A stretch of DNA of 64,000 bases from Streptococcaceae bacterium AF77-01CM03A (GCA_027665725.1 JAQDDS010000001.1:1-64000), one strand, 5' to 3'; counted from the stretch's first letter, positions 48,282 to 59,467 are shown. The notes: generated from the sequence alone by a model not told the origin. Numbers and translations: made by a program.

Positions 48282-50678
48282 ATGGCTATTGCAAAAATCA
48301 TTGTCGATGTTCCCTTGATGCAGACAGATCAGCCCTATAGCTACAAGATTCCAGAGGAATTTGAAGGGATGCTGGAAGTTGGCATGCGAGTTCATGTACC
48401 CTTTGGGAAGGCTAATCGCTTGATTCAGGGAATTGTTCTTGGAATGGAACAAGAATCTGATTCAGATGTGGCAGACGAGGACTTGAAAGAGATTGCTGAG
48501 GTGCTGGACTTTTCTCCTGTCTTAACGGAGGAACAACTCTGGCTAGCTGAAGAACTACGTAAGTCAGTTTTTTCATACAAGATTTCTATTCTAAAAGCTA
48601 TGCTTCCGGGATTTTTGAATTCTAGCTATGATAAGATCCTCTATCCTCTGGAAGGCTTGAGTCAAGAAGACAGAGACCGTTTGTTTGGTTCGCAGGAGTC
48701 TTTAGAATTTTCATCTCTTGATCTTGAGAAACAGGCTGAGATGATGCGGTTGACTCGAAAAGGTCTTTTAAAGTTAGAGTACCAGGCTGTAGACCAGAAG
48801 AAAGTTAAGACGCAGTCTTGGGTTGAAGTGAATCCTGATAAATTAGAAAAACTAGAAATCTCAAATCGTGCCAAGAAGAAATTGGAACTGCGAGAATATT
48901 TATTAGCACATCCTGAAACAGTTCCTTTGGCTGATTTGTTAGAACATTACTCACGCGAACAAGTTAACTTCTTTGTGGAACATGGTGCTGTTACCATCGT
49001 TCAAAAGGAAGTCCAACGCTCAGCTGCCTACTTTGAAGGAATTGAATCCAGTCAATCTTTAGAGTTAAATCCAGAACAAAAAGAAGCCTGTGAGGCGGTT
49101 GTTGGAGCGATTGGGAAGAAACACCCTCCCTTTCTTTTACAAGGAATCACTGGAAGTGGGAAAACTGAGGTTTACTTGCAGATTATCCAAGGAGCCTTGG
49201 ATATGGGGAAAACAGCAATCGTTTTAGTCCCAGAAATCTCTCTGACTCCTCAAATGACAGAGCGTTTTATTGCTCGGTTTGGCGAGAAAGTAGCCATTCT
49301 CCACTCTGGCTTGTCCAATGGTGAAAAGTATGATGAATGGCGCAAGGTGGAGCGTGGAGATGCTCAGGTAGTCGTTGGGGCTCGGTCTGCCGTTTTTGCC
49401 CCTTTGAAAAATCTAGGGGTTATCATTATCGATGAAGAGCATGAGGCCAGCTACAAGCAAGACAGCAATCCGCGTTACCATGCTAGAGATGTGGCTCTTT
49501 TACGATCTCAGTACAATCAAGCAGCATTAGTTCTTGGTTCTGCAACACCGAGTCTAGAAAGCCGTGCGCGTGCTGGCAAGGGTGTTTATCAACATCTACG
49601 CCTGACTCAACGGGCCAATCCTTTAGCAAGTATTCCTCAAGTTCAACTGATTGACTTCCGTGATTACATCGGGCAGAATGAAACGTCAAACTTTACACCT
49701 CCTCTGATTGAGGCCATTCAAAATCGACTGGATAAAAAAGAGCAGGTTGTTCTCATGCTCAATCGTCGTGGTTATTCAAGTTTTGTCATGTGCCGGGAAT
49801 GTGGGACCGTGGATACCTGTCCCAACTGCGATATTTCTCTGACGCTGCACATGGATACCAAGACGATGAACTGTCATTATTGTGGTTTTTCTAAGGAAAT
49901 TCCTCATGTCTGTCCAAACTGTCAGAGTCGTAGCATTCGTTACTATGGAACAGGGACTCAGAAGGCCTATGACGAGCTGGCTGAACTCTTTCCAGAGGCA
50001 CGCATTCTACGCATGGATGTGGATACAACTCGCAAAAAAGGTAGTCACCAAGCCTTGCTTGACCAGTTTGGAAAAGGTGAAGCGGATATTTTACTTGGTA
50101 CCCAGATGATTGCCAAGGGATTGGATTTTCCAAATGTAACTTTGGTTGGTGTTCTCAATGCGGATACAGCCTTGAATCTGCCTGATTTCCGTTCTTCTGA
50201 GAGAACCTTCCAACTCTTGACCCAGGTAGCAGGACGAGCAGGACGAGCTGAAAAGGCAGGTCAGGTATTGATTCAGTCCTACAATCCTAATCATTATGCT
50301 ATTCGTTTTGCCAAGGATCAGGACTACGAAGGTTTCTACACCTATGAAATGGGTATCAGACGTCAGTTGGGTTACCCACCTTATTATTTCACTATTGGGA
50401 TTACCTTGTCTCATAAGAAAGAAGAAGAGGTTCTTAGAAGAGCTTATGAGGTCATGGAAATTTTGCGGTCAGGTTTGTCGGATGCTAGTATCATCCTTGG
50501 TCCAACGCCTAAACCTATCGCTCGCACTCATAACCTCTATCACTACCAAATATTGATTAAATACCGTTTAGAAGATTTGTTAGCCTCGACTCTTAATCAG
50601 GTCTTGGCCCTAACTCAAGAACGTGAAAACAGTGAGCTTCGTCTCAGTATTGATCACGAACCGCAGCAATTTTTGTAA
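48282..50678 (+). CDS. priA: Primosomal protein N', replication restart helicase
   Basis: 798 residues. N-terminal DNA-binding domain, superfamily 2 helicase with Walker A GITGSGKTEV and DEEH box, and eight zinc-binding cysteines (CRECGTVDTCPNCD ... CHYCG ... CPNC). Reloads the replisome at stalled forks. Preceded by AAGGAGGTGA (48269-48278), a full-length complement to the 16S anti-Shine-Dalgarno sequence. Confidence 0.97.
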   Translation: MAIAKIIVDVPLMQTDQPYSYKIPEEFEGMLEVGMRVHVPFGKANRLIQGIVLGMEQESDSDVADEDLKEIAEVLDFSPVLTEEQLWLAEELRKSVFSYKISILKAMLPGFLNSSYDKILYPLEGLSQEDRDRLFGSQESLEFSSLDLEKQAEMMRLTRKGLLKLEYQAVDQKKVKTQSWVEVNPDKLEKLEISNRAKKKLELREYLLAHPETVPLADLLEHYSREQVNFFVEHGAVTIVQKEVQRSAAYFEGIESSQSLELNPEQKEACEAVVGAIGKKHPPFLLQGITGSGKTEVYLQIIQGALDMGKTAIVLVPEISLTPQMTERFIARFGEKVAILHSGLSNGEKYDEWRKVERGDAQVVVGARSAVFAPLKNLGVIIIDEEHEASYKQDSNPRYHARDVALLRSQYNQAALVLGSATPSLESRARAGKGVYQHLRLTQRANPLASIPQVQLIDFRDYIGQNETSNFTPPLIEAIQNRLDKKEQVVLMLNRRGYSSFVMCRECGTVDTCPNCDISLTLHMDTKTMNCHYCGFSKEIPHVCPNCQSRSIRYYGTGTQKAYDELAELFPEARILRMDVDTTRKKGSHQALLDQFGKGEADILLGTQMIAKGLDFPNVTLVGVLNADTALNLPDFRSSERTFQLLTQVAGRAGRAEKAGQVLIQSYNPNHYAIRFAKDQDYEGFYTYEMGIRRQLGYPPYYFTIGITLSHKKEEEVLRRAYEVMEILRSGLSDASIILGPTPKPIARTHNLYHYQILIKYRLEDLLASTLNQVLALTQERENSELRLSIDHEPQQFL

Positions 50679-50690
50679 AAAGGAGAAAAG

Positions 50691-51626
50691 ATGACGAAAC
50701 TAATCTTTATGGGGACCCCCGACTTTTCAGCGACCGTTTTGAAGGGACTTTTGTCAGATGACCGCTACGAGATTGTAGCTGTTGTAACGCAACCAGATCG
50801 CGCTGTCGGACGTAAAAAAGTTATCCAAGAAACCCCAGTTAAACAAGCAGCAAAAGAAGTAGGGCTTCCTATCTACCAACCAGAAAAATTATCGGGCAGT
50901 CCAGAAATGGAAGCTATCATGAATTTGGGTGCTGATGGGATTGTGACCGCAGCTTTTGGACAATTTCTCCCAAGTAAACTCCTTGATAGCATGGATTTTG
51001 CAGTCAACGTTCATGCTTCGCTTCTTCCAAAGCACCGTGGTGGTGCTCCTATTCATTATGCCTTGATTCAGGGTGATGAAGAGGCAGGAGTAACCATTAT
51101 GGAAATGGTCAAGGAAATGGATGCAGGAGACATGATTTCTCGTCGTAGCATTCCCATTACCGATGAGGACAATGTCGGAACCTTGTTTGAAAAATTGGCC
51201 ATTGTCGGTCGTGATTTGCTTTTGGATACTCTACCAGCTTATATAGCTGGTGAAATTCAGCCAGAACCACAAGACCCAAGCCAAGTAACTTTTTCTCCAA
51301 ATATCAAACCTGAGGAAGAAAAATTGGACTGGAACAAGACCAATCGTCAACTCTTCAACCAAATCCGTGGGATGAATCCATGGCCAGTTGCTCATACCTT
51401 CCTAAAAGGAGAACGCTTCAAAATCTATGAAGCTCTGCCTGTAGAAGGGAAGGGTAATCCGGGTGAGATTATCTCCATCGGTAAGAAAGAATTGATTGTC
51501 GCAACGGCAGAAGGAGCTCTATCTCTCAAACAGGTTCAACCAGCAGGAAAACCTAAAATGGACATTGCCTCCTTCCTCAACGGTGTGGGACGAACTTTAG
51601 CAGTAGGAGAACGATTTGGTGACTAA
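50691..51626 (+). CDS. fmt: Methionyl-tRNA formyltransferase
   Basis: 311 residues. Formyl-folate binding and catalytic region with Asn/His in [18 protein letters not shown] (about 105-122), N-terminal [11 protein letters not shown] and the C-terminal tRNA-binding domain. Formylates initiator Met-tRNA. Its end overlaps rsmB by eight bases. Confidence 0.97.
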   Translation: MTKLIFMGTPDFSATVLKGLLSDDRYEIVAVVTQPDRAVGRKKVIQETPVKQAAKEVGLPIYQPEKLSGSPEMEAIMNLGADGIVTAAFGQFLPSKLLDSMDFAVNVHASLLPKHRGGAPIHYALIQGDEEAGVTIMEMVKEMDAGDMISRRSIPITDEDNVGTLFEKLAIVGRDLLLDTLPAYIAGEIQPEPQDPSQVTFSPNIKPEEEKLDWNKTNRQLFNQIRGMNPWPVAHTFLKGERFKIYEALPVEGKGNPGEIISIGKKELIVATAEGALSLKQVQPAGKPKMDIASFLNGVGRTLAVGERFGD

Positions 51627-52932
51627 ACTAGAAACGGCTAGAAGTTTAGCCTTAGAGGTGCTAGAGGATGTCCTTGTCAATCAAGCCTACTCCAATATCG
51701 CCTTAAATAAACACCTCAAGGGAAGTCAACTGTCAGCAACTGACAAAGGTTTGGTGACAGAGCTTGTTTATGGAACCGTAGCTTGTAAACTAACTTTAGA
51801 ATGGTATTTGTCTCACTTTATTGAGGATAGAGACAAGCTAGACAGCTGGCTCTATGTTTTGCTTCTCATGAGCGTCTACCAACTACAATACTTGGATAAG
51901 CTTCCTGATCATGCAGTGGTCAATGAAGCGGTAGAAATTGCAAAACTTCGTAAAAAGGGTAGCGAAAAACTGGTCAATGCAGTCCTTCGCCGTATCTTGC
52001 GAGAAGGTTTGCCAGATATTGCCAGTATCAAGCGTAAGAACAAGCGTGATTCTATCGCCTACTCTTTGCCAGTGTGGTTAGTTTCTAAGCTCAAGGAAGA
52101 GTATGGAGAAGAGCGAGCGCAAGCGATTTTTGAGAGTCTTTTGCAACGCAATAAAGCCAGTATTCGGGTGACAGATTTGAGCCGAAAAGAGGAAATTAAA
52201 GCTCTGCTTGATGCAAGTGATTCTGCTTTATCAGCTTCTGGTCTGGTCAAGGAGCAGGGGCATTTCGCGGGTCATGACTTGTTTGCTGAAGGGGCTATTA
52301 CTATCCAGGATGAGTCTAGTCAACTGGTTGCACCAACACTAGAGCTACAAGGAGAGGAGCAGGTTTTGGATGCCTGTGCAGCTCCAGGTGGGAAAACAGC
52401 CCATATGGCCTCTTATCTCACGACCGGTCAGGTAACAGCTCTGGATCTCTACGATCACAAACTCACTTTGATTCAAGAGAATGCCCAGCGTTTAGGCGTA
52501 CTAGACCGTGTTCAAACACAAAAATTGGATGCCCGAAAGGTTCACGAGTTTTTTGGTAAGAATCAATTTGATAAGATTCTTGTTGATGCCCCTTGCTCAG
52601 GGATTGGACTTTTACGTCGGAAACCAGATATCAAATATAACAAAGACACTGCTGATTTCGCGTCATTACAGGAAATTCAGTTGGAAATATTAGGTAGTGT
52701 TTGTCAAACGCTACGTAAAGGTGGTATAATAACTTATAGTACCTGCACTATTGTCTCCGAGGAGAACTTTCAAGTTGTTCAAGCATTTTTAGAAAGTCAC
52801 CCAGAGTTCGAGCAGGTTAAACTAGAACACGAATGCAAGGATATCCTAAAAGATGGCTGCATCCTCATTACTCCAGAATTGTATGGAAGTGATGGATTCT
52901 TTATCAGCCAATTTCGCAAGGTATCCGATTAG
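51619..52932 (+). CDS. rsmB: 16S rRNA cytosine-967 C5-methyltransferase
   Basis: 437 residues. N-terminal NusB-like RNA-binding domain (about 1-140), then a SAM methyltransferase domain with [32 protein letters not shown] (catalytic loop) and YSTCT carrying the second Cys. I take the GTG at 51619; TTG 51616 is a one-codon alternative. AGGAG at 51604-51608. Confidence 0.93.
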   Translation: MTKLETARSLALEVLEDVLVNQAYSNIALNKHLKGSQLSATDKGLVTELVYGTVACKLTLEWYLSHFIEDRDKLDSWLYVLLLMSVYQLQYLDKLPDHAVVNEAVEIAKLRKKGSEKLVNAVLRRILREGLPDIASIKRKNKRDSIAYSLPVWLVSKLKEEYGEERAQAIFESLLQRNKASIRVTDLSRKEEIKALLDASDSALSASGLVKEQGHFAGHDLFAEGAITIQDESSQLVAPTLELQGEEQVLDACAAPGGKTAHMASYLTTGQVTALDLYDHKLTLIQENAQRLGVLDRVQTQKLDARKVHEFFGKNQFDKILVDAPCSGIGLLRRKPDIKYNKDTADFASLQEIQLEILGSVCQTLRKGGIITYSTCTIVSEENFQVVQAFLESHPEFEQVKLEHECKDILKDGCILITPELYGSDGFFISQFRKVSD

Positions 52933-52947
52933 GAAGGAACTGACACA

Positions 52948-53685
52948 ATGGAGATTTCATTATTAACAGATGTGGGTCAGAAACGTACAAATAATCAAGA
53001 CTATGTCAATCTTTTTGTCAACCGTGCTGGTCGCACGATGATTATCTTGGCTGACGGGATGGGAGGACACCGCGCAGGAAATATTGCCAGTGAGATGGCA
53101 GTTACGGATTTAGGTGTAGCCTGGGTGGATACTCACATTGATACCGTCAATGAAGTTCGTGAATGGTTTGCAGAACATCTAGAGATTGAAAATCAAAAGA
53201 TTTACCAATTAGGTCGAGATGAAGCATACAAGGGGATGGGTACTACTCTAGAAGCCCTTGCTATCATAGATAATCAAGCCATCTATGCTCATATTGGCGA
53301 TTCTCGTATCGGATTGGTTCGTGGTGAAGAATATCATCAATTAACGAGTGACCATTCTTTGGTTAATGAATTGCTCAAGGCAGGTCAATTAACACCTGAA
53401 GAAGCTGAAGCACATCCACAAAAGAATATTATCACACAGTCAATCGGACAAAAAGATGAAATTCAACCTGATTTAGGAATTGTAAGCTTGGAACCGGGCG
53501 ACTATATCGTTATGAACAGTGATGGACTCACGAATATGATTTCAGGAAGTGAAATCTATGACATCGTGACAAGTGATATTTCACTTGAAGACAAGGCGGC
53601 AACTTTAGTACGTTTTGCAAACAATGCCGGAGGGCTTGATAATATTACTGTTGCCTTGATTGCGATTGAGGAGGAATCAAAATGA
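52948..53685 (+). CDS. phpP: PP2C-type Ser/Thr protein phosphatase PhpP
   Basis: 245 residues. PP2C metal motifs [34 protein letters not shown] and the C-terminal GGLDNITV. Removes phosphates placed by StkP. The last four bases (ATGA) overlap stkP, so the pair is made together, as in other streptococci. Confidence 0.97.
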   Translation: MEISLLTDVGQKRTNNQDYVNLFVNRAGRTMIILADGMGGHRAGNIASEMAVTDLGVAWVDTHIDTVNEVREWFAEHLEIENQKIYQLGRDEAYKGMGTTLEALAIIDNQAIYAHIGDSRIGLVRGEEYHQLTSDHSLVNELLKAGQLTPEEAEAHPQKNIITQSIGQKDEIQPDLGIVSLEPGDYIVMNSDGLTNMISGSEIYDIVTSDISLEDKAATLVRFANNAGGLDNITVALIAIEEESK

Positions 53686-55562
53686 TCCAGATCGGCAAGA
53701 TATTTGCCGGACGATATCGGATTATCAAACAAATTGGCCGTGGTGGAATGGCAGATGTCTACCTGGCTAAAGATTTGATTCTGGATGGGGAAGAGGTTGC
53801 GGTAAAGGTTCTGAGAACCAACTATCAGACAGACCCTATCGCTGTTGCACGTTTTCAGCGTGAAGCTCGTGCGATGGCAGACTTAGATCATCCTCATATC
53901 GTTCGAATTACGGATATCGGTGAAGAAGACGGTCAGCAGTACCTAGCTATGGAATATGTAGCTGGTCTTGATCTCAAACGCTATATCAAAGAACACTATC
54001 CTCTCTCTAACGAGGAAGCTGTTCGTATCATGGGGCAGATTCTCTTAGCTATGCGTTTGGCGCATGCAAAGGGAATTGTTCACCGTGATTTAAAACCTCA
54101 AAATATTCTCTTGACTCCTGATGGTACTGCGAAAGTTACAGACTTTGGGATTGCAGTAGCCTTTGCAGAAACAAGTTTGACACAGACCAACTCTATGTTA
54201 GGTTCTGTTCACTATCTATCACCTGAACAGGCGCGTGGTTCTAAGGCGACTATACAGAGTGATATTTATGCGATGGGAATTATTTTCTTTGAAATGTTGA
54301 CCGGTCATATTCCTTATGATGGCGATAGTGCTGTTACCATTGCACTTCAGCATTTCCAAAAACCACTTCCCTCTGTCATTGCAGAAAACCCATCAGTGCC
54401 ACAATCCTTGGAAAACGTGGTTATAAAAGCGACAGCTAAAAAGTTAACAGACCGTTACCAAACTGTCTCAGAGATGTATGTTGACTTATTGAGCAGTCTT
54501 TCTTATAACCGTCGCAATGAACCAAAGCTGGTATTTGAAGATACAAGTAAAGTTGACACAAAAACCTTGCCGAAAATTTCACAATCTACTTTAACAGCGA
54601 TTCCTAAGGTGCAACCAAAGGATGAAAGTCCGCAGAGCCAAAAGCCGACCCAAAAGGCAACTAGTAAAGAAACTGCTCCAAAACCAGTCAAGAAACGTCG
54701 TTTTAAAGCGAGGTATTTGGTGCTTTTAGCTAGCTTTATACTTGTTTTGGCTTCTCTCTTTTGGATTGTATCGAAAACACCAGCTACTGTTGAGATTCCA
54801 AAAGTTGCAGGTCAAACTGTAGCTGAAGCTAAGGAAAACCTTAAAAAAGCGAATTTTGAGATTGGTGAGGAGAAGGCCGAAGCTAGTGATACTGTCGAAG
54901 AAGGCCGAGTGATTCGAACAGATCCAGATGCTGGCTCGGCACGAAAAGAAGGAACAAAAGTTAATCTTATTATCTCTTCAGGTCAGCAATCATTTAAGAT
55001 TGGAAATTATATTGGACGAAAATCTACAGACGTCGTTGCAGAGTTGAAAGGGAAAAAAGTTCCTGAAAATCTCATTAAGATTGTAGAAGAAGAATCAAGT
55101 GAAACAGAGGCAGGGCTTGTTATGAAACAGAGCCTGTCAGAAGGAACCACTTATGATCTCAGTAAGGCGACAGAGATTACCTTGACAGTAGCCAAGAAGA
55201 AGACGACCGTGACCATGCCAAATTATATTGGATATACTCTTGAATTTGCTAAACAGAATCTTAATAGTATGGGTATTACTAATATTGAGGTAAAAGAAGT
55301 GGATACTGTACAAGAAAGGGTTAGTGAAGGAGAGGTTGCGAAACAAATTCCCGCACCAGATGAAAAACTGGATTTAAGCAATCCGATTGTTAAATTATAT
55401 ATTTATAAACCTAAAACAACGACTACAACGACACCAAATCCATCACAAACTAATCCTTATCGTGGAGAGACATCACCACAGATTAGAGAACCTCAAACTA
55501 CGACAGCGCCGTCATCTCCGTCATCGAATAATCAGTCGGAGAACCATAACGGTGAGAACTAA
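53682..55562 (+). CDS. stkP: Eukaryotic-type Ser/Thr kinase StkP with three PASTA domains
   Basis: 626 residues. Kinase domain about 10-270 with glycine loop GRGGMADV, K42 in [14 protein letters not shown] (Asp 136), DFG and a Thr-rich activation loop ([12 protein letters not shown]). A basic juxtamembrane segment and one membrane helix (about 344-364) follow, then three PASTA domains (about 366-433, 434-505, 506-578) and a Thr/Ser/Pro-rich tail to 626. Senses peptidoglycan and directs septal growth and division. From memory pneumococcal StkP is about 659 residues with four PASTA domains, so this is one domain short and has an added tail. Confidence 0.95.
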   Translation: MIQIGKIFAGRYRIIKQIGRGGMADVYLAKDLILDGEEVAVKVLRTNYQTDPIAVARFQREARAMADLDHPHIVRITDIGEEDGQQYLAMEYVAGLDLKRYIKEHYPLSNEEAVRIMGQILLAMRLAHAKGIVHRDLKPQNILLTPDGTAKVTDFGIAVAFAETSLTQTNSMLGSVHYLSPEQARGSKATIQSDIYAMGIIFFEMLTGHIPYDGDSAVTIALQHFQKPLPSVIAENPSVPQSLENVVIKATAKKLTDRYQTVSEMYVDLLSSLSYNRRNEPKLVFEDTSKVDTKTLPKISQSTLTAIPKVQPKDESPQSQKPTQKATSKETAPKPVKKRRFKARYLVLLASFILVLASLFWIVSKTPATVEIPKVAGQTVAEAKENLKKANFEIGEEKAEASDTVEEGRVIRTDPDAGSARKEGTKVNLIISSGQQSFKIGNYIGRKSTDVVAELKGKKVPENLIKIVEEESSETEAGLVMKQSLSEGTTYDLSKATEITLTVAKKKTTVTMPNYIGYTLEFAKQNLNSMGITNIEVKEVDTVQERVSEGEVAKQIPAPDEKLDLSNPIVKLYIYKPKTTTTTTPNPSQTNPYRGETSPQIREPQTTTAPSSPSSNNQSENHNGEN

Positions 55563-55564
55563 TC

Positions 55565-55602
55565 AATCTTTGTCACAGTTTTTGTGACAAAGATTTTTTT
55601 TC
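55565..55602 (+). terminator. Terminator after stkP
   Basis: AATCTTTGTCACA / TGTGACAAAGATT, a perfect 13-bp stem with a five-base loop and eight Ts. Confidence 0.92.
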
Positions 55603-55613
55603 CTTCAAATTTA

Positions 55614-55622
55614 TGATAAAAT
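55614..55622 (+). promoter_or_regulatory. Extended -10 promoter of the ThrE pair
   Basis: TG-A-TAAAAT; AAAAAGGAGGGG precedes ATG 55649. Confidence 0.5.
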
Positions 55623-55648
55623 AAAAGGAGTTTAAAAAGGAGGGGAAC

Positions 55649-56407
55649 ATGGACGAATCAAAAAAACTGAATGCAGTCATTGATGTCATTATGTTAGCAG
55701 GAACAATTCTGCTTCGCAATGGATCTGAAATCTATCGTGTCGAAGACACCATGATTCGAATTGCTCATTCACAAGGCATTATGGATTGTAATGTTTTGGC
55801 CATGCCTGCAGCTATTTTTTTCTCCATTGAAAATACAAATATCTCTCGAATGAAACGAGTAACCTCCTCTGCTTATAATATTGAGAAGGTGTGTGATGTC
55901 AACCAGATTTCACGGCAGCTTGTATCAGGACAGCTTGATTTGGAGACAGCCTTTATTCAACTCAAGCAATTAAATGTCAAGGCATCTCCCTACACCAATG
56001 TTCAGCTAACCGCTGCAGCTACCCTCAGTGCTCCCTTCTTCTCTATCATGTTCGGGGGGAATGTCTATGATGCCATTGGTGCAGGAGTAGCGACCATATT
56101 CGCTTTCACCTTTTCCCTTTACGTAGAAAAATTTATTCGAATTCCCTTTATGACAGCTTTTGCAGGTGCTCTTGTTTTTGGCTTGATTGCACAATTTTGG
56201 GCGCGCTATTCTGGCTTTCCTTCTACAGCCGATTTGGTCATTGCAGGTGCGGTTATGCCCTTTGTACCTGGAATTGCTCTGACCAATGCTGTTAGAGATA
56301 TTATGACCAATCACATTAACTCTGGTATGAGCAAGATGTTTGAATCCTTGCTTGTCACCCTTGCCTTAGGGGCAGGCACCTCTGTCGCCCTCGTACTCAT
56401 GAACTAA
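55649..56407 (+). CDS. ThrE-type exporter, large subunit (DUF1212, YjjP-like)
   Basis: 252 residues. N-terminal cytoplasmic part with the family motif LRNGSEIYRVEDTM (about 21-34), then about five membrane helices ending in TSVALVLMN. With the small protein directly after it, it forms the split equivalent of threonine/serine exporter ThrE; the E. coli pair YjjP/YjjB exports succinate. Substrate unknown here. Confidence 0.85.
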   Translation: MDESKKLNAVIDVIMLAGTILLRNGSEIYRVEDTMIRIAHSQGIMDCNVLAMPAAIFFSIENTNISRMKRVTSSAYNIEKVCDVNQISRQLVSGQLDLETAFIQLKQLNVKASPYTNVQLTAAATLSAPFFSIMFGGNVYDAIGAGVATIFAFTFSLYVEKFIRIPFMTAFAGALVFGLIAQFWARYSGFPSTADLVIAGAVMPFVPGIALTNAVRDIMTNHINSGMSKMFESLLVTLALGAGTSVALVLMN

Positions 56408-56408
56408 T

Positions 56409-56858
56409 ATGACTGTAACAACATTTTTATTTCAGGCTCTAGCTAGTCTGCTAGCAATTATCACTTTTTTAATCGTTTTAAACGTCCAACGATCCATGCT
56501 CATTCCTGGTGGAGTTTTGGGAATGTCAATCTGGCTCCTCTATCTAATACTCAAGGAGCCAACTAATGTCATTTTAGCGACCTTTATTGCCGCTGTAATT
56601 GGTTCTTGTATCAGCCAGATTATGAGTATTATCTACAAAACACCAGCCGTTGTGTTTGCTTTAGCCATCTTGGCTCCACTGGTACCAGGTTATCTCTCTT
56701 ATAGAACGACTTCATTTTTTGTAACAGGTGACTATAGAAACGCCATTGCCAGTGCAATGTTGGTGATGATGTTGGCCCTTGTTATCTCTATAGGAATGGC
56801 AAGTGGGACAGTCATACTCAAGTTGTATTACTATCTCAAAAAGAATCGAGCTAGCTAA
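56409..56858 (+). CDS. ThrE-type exporter, small subunit (DUF3815, YjjB-like)
   Basis: 149 residues, four to five membrane helices. Matches the C-terminal half of ThrE (ThrE_2). It starts two bases after its partner's stop, so it is co-translated. The last codons overlap the first terminator stem. Confidence 0.85.
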   Translation: MTVTTFLFQALASLLAIITFLIVLNVQRSMLIPGGVLGMSIWLLYLILKEPTNVILATFIAAVIGSCISQIMSIIYKTPAVVFALAILAPLVPGYLSYRTTSFFVTGDYRNAIASAMLVMMLALVISIGMASGTVILKLYYYLKKNRAS

Positions 56859-56872
56859 GACTCGATTTTTTC
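56844..56872 (+). terminator. Terminator 1 after the ThrE pair
   Basis: AATCGAG / CTCGATT stem with six Ts, starting inside the end of the coding region. Confidence 0.7.
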
Positions 56873-56917
56873 GTTGATAGAGTGGCTGAAAGAACATGGA
56901 TAGGAAGATGGAAATGA

Positions 56918-56946
56918 ACTTGATTTGGGGAATCAAGTCTTTTTTC
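56918..56946 (+). terminator. Terminator 2 before mvaS
   Basis: ACTTGATT / AATCAAGT, loop TGGGG, then C and six Ts. It follows the first terminator at a distance of about 45 bases. Confidence 0.75.
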
Positions 56947-56965
56947 GCTCATTTGACCTCAATTA

Positions 56966-56974
56966 TGATAAAAT
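56966..56974 (+). promoter_or_regulatory. Extended -10 promoter of mvaS
   Basis: TG-A-TAAAAT, 47 bases before ATG 57021. Confidence 0.5.
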
Positions 56975-57020
56975 AGAGGTGAACGAATTTTTATAATGAA
57001 TGATAAAAATAGAGGTAAAT

Positions 57021-58193
57021 ATGAAAATCGGTATTGATAAGATTGGTTTTGCGACCAGTCAATACGTTTTGAAATTACAAGATTTAGCAGAAACTCGAGG
57101 GACTGATCCTGAAAAATTGAGTAAAGGGCTACTTTTAAAAGAATTAAGTATTGCTCCTTTAACGGAGGATGTTGTTACCTTGGCTGCTAGTGCAGGAAAT
57201 TCTATCCTGACTGAAGAAGATAAGCAAGAGATTGATATGGTTATCGTAGCGACAGAATCAGGAGTCGATCAAAGTAAGGCGGCTGCAGTTTTTGTACACG
57301 GTTTGCTTGGAATTCAACCTTTTGCTCGTAGTTTTGAAATCAAAGAAGCTTGCTATGGTGCAACTGCGGCCCTTCACTATGCTAAGTTACACGTAGAAAA
57401 TTCTCCAAAATCAAAAGTGTTGGTGCTGGCTAGTGATATTGCAAAATATGGTGTCGAAACTCCAGGGGAACCAACCCAAGGAGCAGGCTGTGTTGCTATG
57501 TTGATTAGTCAAAATCCACGTGTTATGGTCTTCAACAATGATAACGTTGCGCAGACTCGTGATATTATGGACTTTTGGCGTCCAAATTATTCAACGACAC
57601 CATTTGTAAATGGAGTCTACTCAACACAGCAGTATTTGGATAGCTTAAAAACGACTTGGGAAGAGTACCAAAAGCGTTATGATTGCGACTTGAATGATTT
57701 TGAAGCTATTTGTTTCCATTTGCCATATCCAAAGCTAGCTCTCAAGGGATTGAAAAAAATTCTTGATAAATCTCTATCTCAAGAGAAAAAGGATTTACTT
57801 CAAAAACACTTTGATGAGTCCATTATTTATAGCCAAAAAGTTGGGAATATCTATACAGGTTCACTCTTTTTAGGCCTCTTGTCTCTTCTTGAAAATTCTG
57901 ATAGTCTCAAAGCAGGGGACAAGCTAGCTCTCTATAGCTATGGTAGTGGTGCTGTATCCGAGTTCTTCAGTGTGGAATTGGTTGAAGGGTATGAACAGCA
58001 ATTGCAGAAAAATCGCTTAGAATTGCTAGACCAGCGTCAAACATTGAGCGTAGCTGATTATGAACGAATCTTCTTTGAGGAAGCAAACTTGGATGAGTCT
58101 GGTTCTGCAACCATGTCAGGCTATGAGAGACAAGACTATGCTCTGGTTGAGATTGTAGAACACCAACGTCGCTACAACAAGGTTGAAAAATAA
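57021..58193 (+). CDS. mvaS: Hydroxymethylglutaryl-CoA synthase
   Basis: 390 residues. Thiolase-fold condensing enzyme with active-site Cys in KEACYGATAALHYA (about residue 112), and Glu and His motifs (ATESGVDQSKA; CFHLPYPKLA). Makes HMG-CoA from acetyl-CoA and acetoacetyl-CoA for the mevalonate isoprenoid route used by streptococci. ATG 57021 is chosen for AGAGG (57011-57015). Its TAA shares an A with the mvaA ATG. Confidence 0.96.
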   Translation: MKIGIDKIGFATSQYVLKLQDLAETRGTDPEKLSKGLLLKELSIAPLTEDVVTLAASAGNSILTEEDKQEIDMVIVATESGVDQSKAAAVFVHGLLGIQPFARSFEIKEACYGATAALHYAKLHVENSPKSKVLVLASDIAKYGVETPGEPTQGAGCVAMLISQNPRVMVFNNDNVAQTRDIMDFWRPNYSTTPFVNGVYSTQQYLDSLKTTWEEYQKRYDCDLNDFEAICFHLPYPKLALKGLKKILDKSLSQEKKDLLQKHFDESIIYSQKVGNIYTGSLFLGLLSLLENSDSLKAGDKLALYSYGSGAVSEFFSVELVEGYEQQLQKNRLELLDQRQTLSVADYERIFFEEANLDESGSATMSGYERQDYALVEIVEHQRRYNKVEK

Positions 58194-59467
58194 TGAAAAA
58201 AAATTGGAATGGATTTGCTAAAAAATCAATTCAAGAGCGCCTAGAGCTTGTTAAGTCTCAGGCGCTTACTACTATTAAATCCCAAGAAAGTCTCGAGCAA
58301 AATGAAAATCTTAGTATAGCAGTTGCGGACCAACTGAGTGAAAATGTAGTGGGGACCTTCTCACTTCCATACTCAGTGGTGCCAGAAGTACTGGTAAACG
58401 GTCAAGAGTACACCGTTCCTTATGTGACCGAAGAACCATCTGTAGTTGCTGCAGCCAGTTTTGCCAGTAAGATTATCAAACGTGCTGGAGGTTTTACAGC
58501 TCAGGTTCATCAGCGACAAATGATAGGTCAGGTTGCTCTTTATCAGGTTCCGGATAGAGAGCGAGCTTACCAGGCTATTTTGAGTCAGAAAGAAGAGCTA
58601 CTCGAACAAGCAAACCAAGCCTATCCATCTATTGTCAAACGTGGTGGTGGAGCGAGAGAGCTAAAAGTTGAGAAAATTTCTGGTGAGGCTGACTTTTTAG
58701 TGGTTTATCTCCATGTGGATACTCAGGAAGCCATGGGAGCCAATATGCTCAATACCATGCTTGAGGCTTTAAAGCCTAGTTTAGAGGCTCTAAGTCAAGG
58801 GCAAAGTTTAATGGGCATTTTATCCAACTACGCAACAGACTCTCTAGTAACTGCAACTTGTCGGATTGCCTTTCGTTATTTGAGCCGCCAGAAGGATGAA
58901 GCGCGTGAACTAGCTGAAAAAATGGTTTTAGCCAGCCAGTTTGCTCAAGCAGATCCTTATCGAGCAGCAACCCATAACAAAGGTATCTTCAACGGAATCG
59001 ATGCTCTCTTAATTGCGACAGGGAATGATTGGCGTGCCATCGAAGCAGGAGCGCATGCCTATGCGAGTCATGATGGTGTTTATCGAGGTCTCAGTCGTTG
59101 GACTATGGATTTGAAAACAGAAGAGCTAATTGGAGAGATGACCATGCCGATGCCGGTTGCTACCAAGGGTGGATCAATTGGTCTCAATCCTCGAGTAGTT
59201 CTTAGCCATGAGTTGCTAGGTTATCCATCAGCTAAGGAATTGGCACAAATTATCGTGTCAATTGGTCTTGCACAAAACTTTGCAGCTCTTAAGGCTCTTG
59301 TCAGTACAGGTATTCAGCATGGACACATGAAACTTCAGGCAAAATCCTTAGCGCTTTTAGCAGGTGCGACTGAGGCAGAAGTATCCAAGTTAGTAGAAAG
59401 CTTGATTGCTGAAAAAACTTTTAATCTAGAAAAAGCACAGACTCTTTTGAAAAGATTAAGATCATAA
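58193..59467 (+). CDS. mvaA: Hydroxymethylglutaryl-CoA reductase (class II)
   Basis: 424 residues, class II bacterial size. Catalytic Glu in the substrate loop, DTQEAMGANMLNTMLE (NAD(P)-binding family motif) and the C-terminal His in GIQHGHMKLQAKSL. Reduces HMG-CoA to mevalonate. Co-translated with mvaS by a TAATG overlap. Confidence 0.96.
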   Translation: MKKNWNGFAKKSIQERLELVKSQALTTIKSQESLEQNENLSIAVADQLSENVVGTFSLPYSVVPEVLVNGQEYTVPYVTEEPSVVAAASFASKIIKRAGGFTAQVHQRQMIGQVALYQVPDRERAYQAILSQKEELLEQANQAYPSIVKRGGGARELKVEKISGEADFLVVYLHVDTQEAMGANMLNTMLEALKPSLEALSQGQSLMGILSNYATDSLVTATCRIAFRYLSRQKDEARELAEKMVLASQFAQADPYRAATHNKGIFNGIDALLIATGNDWRAIEAGAHAYASHDGVYRGLSRWTMDLKTEELIGEMTMPMPVATKGGSIGLNPRVVLSHELLGYPSAKELAQIIVSIGLAQNFAALKALVSTGIQHGHMKLQAKSLALLAGATEAEVSKLVESLIAEKTFNLEKAQTLLKRLRS

